Origin: Thermodesulfobacteriota bacterium
GTDB taxonomy: Bacteria; Desulfobacterota; WTBG01; CAIYCZ01; CAIRTM01
Reading direction: 5' to 3'
Assembly: GCA_028278025.1 (NCBI GenBank)
Contig: JANQFE010000092.1
Coordinates: 1-37,585, forward strand
DNA: 37,585 nucleotides
Part shown: positions 32,170-37,585 of the stretch, one piece after another
How the letters are laid out: each line of letters begins with the position of its first letter
Numbering within the stretch: position 1 is the stretch's first letter
The notes under the pieces: model-generated
Told to the model about the DNA's origin: nothing
The model's database searches: none
Seen by the model: the letters and a program-made list of their open reading frames with translations, nothing else
Program-made: the position numbers and the translations under genes

Positions 32170-32644
32170 CCTAAAAATAATTGCCAAACTGACCCCTTCA
32201 TATTGATTAAATAGTTATTTAAAATTCTTTAAATTTAAATCAATAGCAATGTGTAAATGGTTCTCTTAGAGATCCACGAGGACTTTCTTATAGTTAAAAA
32301 AATGTATTAAATTAAGCAAAAAAGTTAAAATGTTTTCTTGACTTGTTTTTTTATAATATACAATAGATAATGATTTAAAGACTATTTTGTGATAATTAGC
32401 ATTTTTATATTATATAAAATTTTGTTTGAAGAACAGTTCACGGACTGATCCTTTTGCAATGGGTGTTTATTCCACTTGAGCATCTCCAGCAGGCTAAAAA
32501 AACCTAAATTTATATCTTGACAATTTTTTCTCCACCAATAATTTACATTTTTTTATATTTATCTATTATGTAATAGCCAATATAAATTGGATAAAAAACT
32601 CAAATTCTTAATATTGAACATTATAACTTTGAGGAGGTAAGCTC
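32170..32644 (+). promoter_or_regulatory. 475-base AT-rich region with the likely beta-helix promoter
   Basis: No gene or convincing RNA structure. A consensus TTGACA (32517-32522) with TAATTT (32539-32544) at 16 bases would give a leader of about 95 bases. A strong GAGGAGG lies 8 bases before the ATG. An upstream TTGACT (about 32338) is weaker. I looked for cyclic-di-GMP riboswitch motifs and found none. Confidence 0.45.
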
Positions 32645-34153
32645 ATGACGAACAAAAAACTACTTTTAACATTTTTTGTTCTTTGTCCACTGTTACTACC
32701 AGCCTTCCCTATAATGTGTTTTGGGTGTGTCTTTACGGTACCATCTGGTGGAGATATTCAGGCTGCAATAGATGCAGCCAGTGCTAATGACGTTATCTGC
32801 CTCACGCTCGGTGGTACTTACACGCCTGCTGCAACGATAAACATCGACAAGCCAATCACATTGACTACATCTGATCCCTATGCAAGCAACAAACCTGTTA
32901 TCAACGGTGATAATGGCACGCGTCTTCTGGACAGAATTATATATATTACCAGTAACAATGTCACGCTTAACGGTCTGGAAGTTAAGAACGGAACAGGGGA
33001 TTTGATTAGAAGTGATTCATCCGGAGAAAACCTGTTAGAGGTCAACGTTCGAAATTGTGTCGTACATGGCGCAACAGGTGATGAGGGAATTCAATTGGCG
33101 GAATGTACCAATTGCCTTGTTGAATGCAATGTTATGTATGATATTGCCGAGGATGCGATTAGTTTTGCATACGCAACTGGAGGAACAATTCAGAACAATG
33201 AGATTTATGACAGCAGAAGCGAAAACGCCGCCATTTACATTTACAACTCTGGTAATATGACAATTGCGTGCAATTATATTCACGATACCACAGCTGCTAA
33301 TGGAATAAAATTATATAAAAATTACGGCAGCGAGCACCTTGTTCAAAATAACCTTATCGTCAATAACATCTGGACCGGAGGGACACGTAATTATGATGAA
33401 GCCGACGGTAATACGCTCAACATATACAAACCGCAAGTCAATAGTACGTATGTTATAGAGCACAACACCTTTGACAATAATACCGGAGAGGACCGTGACG
33501 GGAATCCCACCGGTCATGGGATTTATGTGAATGATAGCAATGATAACGACTTTGTCACAGCTGTTACCGATAATATTGTTACAAATCACAATGGGTTTGG
33601 CATTCGCACTTATTATGGAGCAATTGTAAATTACGATTATAATAATCTCTGGGAAAATGATAACGGTACTACTGACGGCAACCCTATAGATGGTGGGAAT
33701 AATATATCGCAGGATCCGTTGTACAATCCCGATTATACCTTGCAAGCAGGAAGCCCTGCCAAAAATGCAGCCTCTGACGGAAAGGACATGGGCGTGCTTT
33801 TTAACGAATGCATTGGTTGTGAACCAAGCCTGATCGATCTTGCTTCGATGGAAGCTGTGCCGGCCAACAGAAAAATAACCGTTAAATGGACAACAGCTTC
33901 TGAGGTTAACAATGCCGGTTTCAATATCTACCGGGCAAAAGTGGAGGATGGTGAGTATGAGCAGATCAACGACTCCTTGATTCCGGCAGAAGGTTCTCCC
34001 ACTGAAGGTGCAGCTTACGAGTTCATAGACAATGATGTCCAGATCCGCAAGACCTACTACTACATGTTGGAGGACGTTGACCAGAATGGTATTTCTACCT
34101 TGCATGGTCCGGTAAGCGCTACACCGAGGCTGCTTTACGGCATCGGTCAGTAG
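32645..34153 (+). CDS. Secreted right-handed beta-helix protein with C-terminal FnIII-like domain
   Basis: 502 aa. Signal peptide MTNKKLLLTFFVLCPLLLPA, likely cleaved near residue 27. Residues ~30-380 form a parallel beta-helix of the pectate-lyase type (GGDIQAAIDAASANDVICLT opening, then repeating rungs such as NVTLNGLEVKNGTGD, GTIQNNEIYDSRSENAAIYI and NNTFD-type turns). Residues ~400-490 resemble a fibronectin-III-like module (ITVKWTTASEVNNAGFNIYR ... GPVSATPRLLYGIGQ) that I recall as a common tail in deltaproteobacterial secreted proteins. A catalytic residue set is not identifiable, so glycan binding or a structural surface role is as likely as lyase activity. Confidence 0.82.
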   Translation: MTNKKLLLTFFVLCPLLLPAFPIMCFGCVFTVPSGGDIQAAIDAASANDVICLTLGGTYTPAATINIDKPITLTTSDPYASNKPVINGDNGTRLLDRIIYITSNNVTLNGLEVKNGTGDLIRSDSSGENLLEVNVRNCVVHGATGDEGIQLAECTNCLVECNVMYDIAEDAISFAYATGGTIQNNEIYDSRSENAAIYIYNSGNMTIACNYIHDTTAANGIKLYKNYGSEHLVQNNLIVNNIWTGGTRNYDEADGNTLNIYKPQVNSTYVIEHNTFDNNTGEDRDGNPTGHGIYVNDSNDNDFVTAVTDNIVTNHNGFGIRTYYGAIVNYDYNNLWENDNGTTDGNPIDGGNNISQDPLYNPDYTLQAGSPAKNAASDGKDMGVLFNECIGCEPSLIDLASMEAVPANRKITVKWTTASEVNNAGFNIYRAKVEDGEYEQINDSLIPAEGSPTEGAAYEFIDNDVQIRKTYYYMLEDVDQNGISTLHGPVSATPRLLYGIGQ

Positions 34154-34181
34154 CAGGCAAATACAGAAATTGACAGATTAC

Positions 34182-34214
34182 AAGGCAGGGTCTCAACAGC
34201 TCCTGCCTTTTTTT
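34182..34214 (+). terminator. Rho-independent terminator of the beta-helix gene
   Basis: AGGCAGG (34183-34189), a 12-base loop, CCTGCCT (34202-34208) and then a run of T to 34214. It lies 29 bases after the stop codon. Confidence 0.85.
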
Positions 34215-34509
34215 AACCCAGGTTTTCACCTAACACTCAATATGATAAAACTCTCATTGTAATGAGATTTTGCATATGAAGATTATTCTTTGAACGTTAG
34301 ATAGCCCTACATCTTCATATGGTGTATTTTATAGATTTCTCTCAAGGCAGAAAATTTTTAAATTGTTTTAATGAAATTATAACAAAACGTAGTGATTTCC
34401 ATTGACGGGTTTTTTTCTGTTGCGCTAATGGCTTTAGCTAATAAAAGAACCTTGACAAATTTTATAGATACTGCAAATTAATAAATGTATTTTTTAAAAG
34501 GAGACAAAA
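34215..34509 (+). promoter_or_regulatory. 295-base intergenic region upstream of the Phd/VapC pair
   Basis: Two inverted repeats: AAAACTCTCATT/AATGAGATTTT (34245-34270) and a perfect CATATGAAGAT (34273-34283) with ATCTTCATATG (34311-34321). TTGACA at 34452-34457 is the best -35 box for the antitoxin gene, with an AT-rich -10 about 17 bases on. AAAAGGAGA precedes the ATG. Confidence 0.4.
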
Positions 34510-34740
34510 ATGACTAAAACTGTGGACATAAAAACTGCTAAAAACCAGCTTGCAAAACTGCTGTCTTTTGCCTTGAAAGGTGACGAAATCATCATAACCG
34601 ACCACAATAAGCCCCGAGCAAAAATCGTTCCCATTCCGACAACTCACCAGTCCCGGATCCCCGGTTTAAATAAGGGGAAGATTAAAGTTAGCAAGGACTT
34701 TGATAAACCGCTACCGGAACATTTCTGGACAGGTGCATAA
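34510..34740 (+). CDS. Phd/YefM-type antitoxin
   Basis: 76 aa. The N-terminal Phd/YefM DNA-binding part reads VDIKTAKNQLAKLLSFALKG followed by DEIIITDHNKPRAKIVPI, the usual 'I.DA...L..L...V..GE.I.IT..G.P.A.L.P' pattern. The C-terminus (GKIKVSKDFDKPLPEHFWTG) is the usual toxin-wrapping tail. It overlaps the VapC gene by one base (TAATG). Its toxin is frameshifted, so it is probably an orphan antitoxin. Confidence 0.88.
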   Translation: MTKTVDIKTAKNQLAKLLSFALKGDEIIITDHNKPRAKIVPIPTTHQSRIPGLNKGKIKVSKDFDKPLPEHFWTGA

Positions 34741-35125
34741 TGAAGCTGCTTCTTGATACCCATGTTTTTATTTGGTGGGATAGCGAACCCGAAAAACTTA
34801 CAAAAAAAATACTTTCACTTTGCCGGGACAGTAAAAACACTTTACTGCTTAGTGTTGCCAGTGTTTGGAAATGCAAATCAAATCACAGCTCTGTAAAATG
34901 AGCCTGGCCATACCGCTTAAAGACTTGATTCTCAGCCAACAACAAACAAATGATGTTAAGGTATTACCTGTTGAGCTTGAGCATGTACTTGCATTACAAT
35001 CACTGCCGTCACATCACAGCGATCCATTTGATAGGTTGTTGATTGCACAGTCAAAAGTTGAAAACGCTGTCCTGGTCACAAAAGATAAGGTCTTTAAAAA
35101 ATATAAAATCAAAACGGTATGGTAA
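34740..35125 (+). pseudogene. vapC: VapC-like PIN-domain toxin, inactivated by a one-base deletion
   Basis: The start MKLLLDTHVFIWWDSEPEKL is the first acidic motif of a PIN-domain ribonuclease. At about 34868 a G appears lost: VASVWK should continue as W-E-M-Q-I-K. The reading frame from there on (EMQIKSQLCKMSLAIPLKDL ... HHSDPFDRLLIAQ ... LVTKDKVFKKYKIKTVW) holds the remaining PIN motifs and ends at 35125. The in-frame product would stop at about 34902. The intact length would be about 128 aa, normal for the family. Confidence 0.85.
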
Positions 35126-35188
35126 CATGTCAACCTCTTTTTATTTCTGCCACAACCTCCCGCCATTAACAGCCACCCCTAAAAGGGT

Positions 35189-35330
35189 TTACCATAACCT
35201 AAGTTGATCTCTTCTTATGTCTTCGTGCATTTGCCATTTCACGCACTGTTTGATTTGTTCTTCATCCAAGCCTACGGTGCTAACACAATATCCCTTTGCC
35301 CAGAAGTGTCTGCCCCAATACCGTTAAAAA
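35189..35330 (-). pseudogene. IS200/IS605-type TnpA transposase remnant, C-terminal part
   Basis: On the minus strand the frame reads RYWGRHFWAKGYCVSTVGLD then EEQIKQCVKWQMHEDIRRDQ, ending LRLW-stop at 35191-35189. That is the C-terminal block of IS200-type Y1 transposases. Upstream the frame is closed by a stop at 35324-35326, and only a faint RKYRPKAL-type match (about 35420-35455, another frame) hints at the N-terminus. The catalytic HUH/Tyr parts are not recognisable, so the gene is long dead. Confidence 0.7.
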
Positions 35331-35974
35331 ACGGCATCACTGCAGCAGGCGAACTGTGCATAAAAACAGCTGTTGTGGTTGACATAACACCCCATATCTT
35401 GCGACAATTTTTTTATTGACACACAAGCGCCTTCGGCCTATATTTTCTGTATCCCAAAGCACGTTCTTATCAAAAAAATCAAACAAGAGGCTATAACAGA
35501 GATATCATTCTTAGTTTTCTGAGAGAACTATCTGTCAGTTAAGGTGTAGATTTATATAGATAGTGTCTTTTTTAATAGGAGTAAATTTTACATTCATTAT
35601 ATTCTAGAATTCAATTTTTTCGCTCCCTTTCGTATTAAACTAACCAATGTGGCATTTTTAAAAAACGACAACTACATATAATATGTACTCATTGCTGCTA
35701 TCATGGCAGAATGCTGTTTTTTTATTAAATAGGAAATTTAACATACTATAAAGTCTATATTTGTTTTGTCGAATAAAAGAATATCTAGAATATTAGATTA
35801 TGTCAAAAGTTCTATGAAAAACAGGATATTGAAATGAAACAGCAAAGGATAGGAGCGCAGGCTGATCCTGTATTGTAGTAGAAGACATTTCGAACAGAAT
35901 TCGTGTTGAAGCACGATGAAAAACTATCAAGGACAAACCGATAGAATATCGTTTTCAGGATATAAAAGCTCTTT
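35331..35974. other. AT-rich non-coding stretch between two IS sequences
   Basis: About 640 bases with no convincing gene on either strand. The first part is decayed IS200 DNA. The remainder has scattered short repeats but no promoter, RNA or inverted repeat that I trust. It ends at the left terminal repeat of the following IS. Confidence 0.5.
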
Positions 35975-37552
35975 GATAATAAATCTGGTATTTCAGGCAG
36001 CCATGGAAAGGATTTTTGCCCACTTGCCCTGAATGGTAGAGATTGCGTTCAATTCAGGAATCTGCACAGGGGTTTTGTACTTCAATGCCATGTGTGGGCG
36101 CAGGAAGTTATAGTGGGTTACAAACAGTGTGGTCAGAGCAATGGCGCCATTGGGTGTGTTGAAGCCATGTGAGGGCCTGACATGCTGCTTGTAGGTTCTG
36201 TTGAGGCGTTCAATAAGCTGCTTAAAAGGTCTGAACTGTTCTGATTGTTCATCAAGGTTTTGAAGGCCGATAACCTTATGATGAGAGATAGCAAGGTTGC
36301 TGTCTTGCTGATCGTTCAGATACAGCACAGCGGCAGTATAGGATGGGTTGTCATCGGTAATCAGGCTCAGTTTTTGATCGGACTTAGCGGTTCGGATAGC
36401 TTCCTTAATGGCAGCAATAGCAGGCAGGGCACCTCGGTTGTCAGCGACATGGGAAGCGGTAATTTTGTGATTTTTAGAAGAGATAAAAAAAAACGTATAG
36501 GCATGCTTGCCCTTGATTTTGATATAGGTTTCATCACCGGCACTTATCTCATCAATGAGGCCTTTATGGGTAAGGTTAAAGTGGTGACAGTAGTATGAGG
36601 CAGCCTCAGCATAATTGAGCACAGTCTGGTAGGACACCGGCACATTAAACACTGATCCTAGGATGAGGGCTGATTTACGGGCACTGATGGCATAGGAGAC
36701 GTAAAAGGTCAGGATGAGGCCGAGGATGTTTGGCGAATTGTAAATTCTGGTGATATCCACTTTTGGTTTCAGGGGTGCAGAGTGCTCAATCTGATGGGGC
36801 TTACAGTGGTACTCCCGATAGAGATAACAGAGTTTAAATTGTGAAGAACGCCTTTTACGCAAAATACGTTCAGCGGCATTAAGCTTGTTAAGATTTTGGA
36901 TGCGGTGCGGGCAGTTATCATTACCGCACTTATAGATGGTGACTTCGGGACGGACTTTCCAGGCAAACAGTGCCCACTGACAATGAGGGCAGTAGTATTT
37001 GGTTTTTTTTTACGCAACGGATTGTCAAGCTGAAAGAGGTGATTGCAGACTTTACATCTGATTTGAGACCGTTTGTTGCCGTCATTGTAATACAGGTATT
37101 GATGAGGTGCAGAGCAGTCCGGGCAGGAAACAGCCTGAGGTACTTTTGGAGATGTTGAGCGACGTTTAACGGGACGTAACGGTTTGCCGTGGACAGCTTC
37201 ATGCTCTGCCAGAATGAGCTTATAATTTTTGGTTTTTCTTTTTTGTTTGCCGGAGGGTTTTTCCTTTAACGGAGGATTTGGATCAACAGAGAATTTTCTG
37301 TATTGAGGATGTCTTTGTTTAAACTCGTCCTTTGGCTTTACTTCTGGATTACGGTTATTCAAGACATCGATGAGCTCATTAACAATTAACTCGATTTGCT
37401 GGCGATTAAACTTTGAGCAAATCCATACAACAAAACGAGATACTCTGGACACGGGTGTTGCCTCCTTATAAATACAGTAACGGTTCAATTAGAGCATAAA
37501 ACCGGGGGGAGGCAAGTGCTTTTTGTTCAATACCCTGAAATTCTTTATTATC
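35975..37552 (-). mobile_element. Complete ~1.58-kb insertion sequence with a DDE transposase
   Basis: Termini are inverted repeats: GATAATAAA...TTTCAGG reading inward from 35975-35997, and the same from 37552-37534 on the other strand (GATAATAAAGAATTTCAGG). Between them lies one transposase gene on the minus strand in two overlapping registers; its stop lies inside the left terminal repeat. No clear direct target repeat is seen. The transposase resembles IS6/ISNCY-like rve-type enzymes; I cannot name the exact IS. Confidence 0.75.
35993..37452 (-). CDS. DDE transposase in two frames joined at an A9 slippery run
   Basis: The upstream frame from GTG 37452 (preceded 8 bases earlier by AAGGAGG; better than TTG 37488) carries a basic N-terminus, then a zinc ribbon CPDCSAPHQYLYYNDGNKRS with CKVCNHLF. 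At nine A residues (37011-37003) the register must slip back one base. The downstream frame continues TKYYCPHCQWALFAWKVRPE and CGNDNCPHRIQNLNKL (a second zinc ribbon), then the catalytic domain: Asp in SAGDETYIKIKGK, Asp in SLITDDNPSY and Glu in LIERLNRTYKQHVRP. It ends at TGA 35995-35993. Either the run is a programmed -1 frameshift site, as in other IS families, or the gene lost one A. Without a shift the first frame gives a ~227-aa product ending at 36769. Confidence 0.8.
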
Positions 37553-37585
37553 GAGCAAATAATACTAAAAACTTTTGACAATACG

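Noticed and set aside
32170..32644. Possible cyclic-di-GMP riboswitch before the beta-helix gene
   Set aside because: The conserved boxes of the class I and class II motifs are not found in this AT-rich stretch.
33311..34105. 264-codon minus-strand frame opposite the beta-helix gene
   Set aside because: Shadow of a clearly coding plus-strand gene with signal peptide, ribosome-binding site and terminator.
35204..35419. Plus-strand open frame of 71 codons
   Set aside because: It is the antisense of the IS200-type transposase remnant; the protein-like match is on the minus strand.
1..37585. Search for CRISPR arrays
   Set aside because: No short direct repeat with regular spacing was seen; the repeats present are dispersed palindromes.

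Overview
The window reads as chromosome from a Gram-negative, strictly anaerobic bacterium, most like a sulfate-reducer/acetogen-type deltaproteobacterium (Desulfobacterota). That placement is an inference. It rests on an orphan nickel carbon monoxide dehydrogenase (CooS), an aldehyde:ferredoxin oxidoreductase, a KamA-type radical SAM aminomutase, a type IV pilus PilB/PilC pair, a periplasmic binding protein, a lipoprotein and a secreted beta-helix protein. A lineage such as Omnitrophota cannot be excluded. There are no rRNA or tRNA genes and no CRISPR array.

Layout. 1-4.8 kb is a decaying defence/toxin-antitoxin block: a 5'-truncated HsdM, an intact-looking HsdS, an internally deleted DUF4062 gene, an apparently intact MqsR-like toxin with an MqsA/Panacea fusion antitoxin, and a frameshifted zeta-like toxin gene with its small partner. 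5.0-10.8 kb is a GC-richer transport block: FetA/FetB-type export genes, then a five-gene run of FecCD permease, ATPase, binding protein, a TiaS-like DDTD protein and a 71-aa Cys-rich protein. 11-20.6 kb holds single metabolic genes: a GT39-type glycosyltransferase, PPOX-family protein, KamA, AOR, VOC protein, and a Fur-family regulator directly upstream of cooS with a palindromic Fur/PerR-like box. 20.8-27.6 kb has a sulfotransferase, a small multidrug-export-type membrane protein, bioA-traB, a Yip1 protein and a flippase-like protein. 27.9-34.2 kb has pilB, pilC, an FG-GAP lipoprotein and a beta-helix protein. 34.5-37.6 kb is mobile or broken DNA: a Phd antitoxin with a frameshifted VapC, an IS200-like transposase remnant, and a complete 1.6-kb IS whose DDE transposase is split at a run of nine A residues.

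The most unusual signals are two. First, a family of palindromic intergenic elements (10.8, 12.9, 17.4, 22.8 kb) shows covarying stems, and in one copy the core is inverted relative to its flanks. Its terminal inverted repeat is shared with a different 331-bp element at 26.2-26.6 kb that supplies the stop codons of both neighbouring genes. Second, the FecCD-type importer is linked to a TiaS-like ATP-binding domain protein and a Cys-rich mini-protein, a gene set whose substrate and chemistry I cannot assign.
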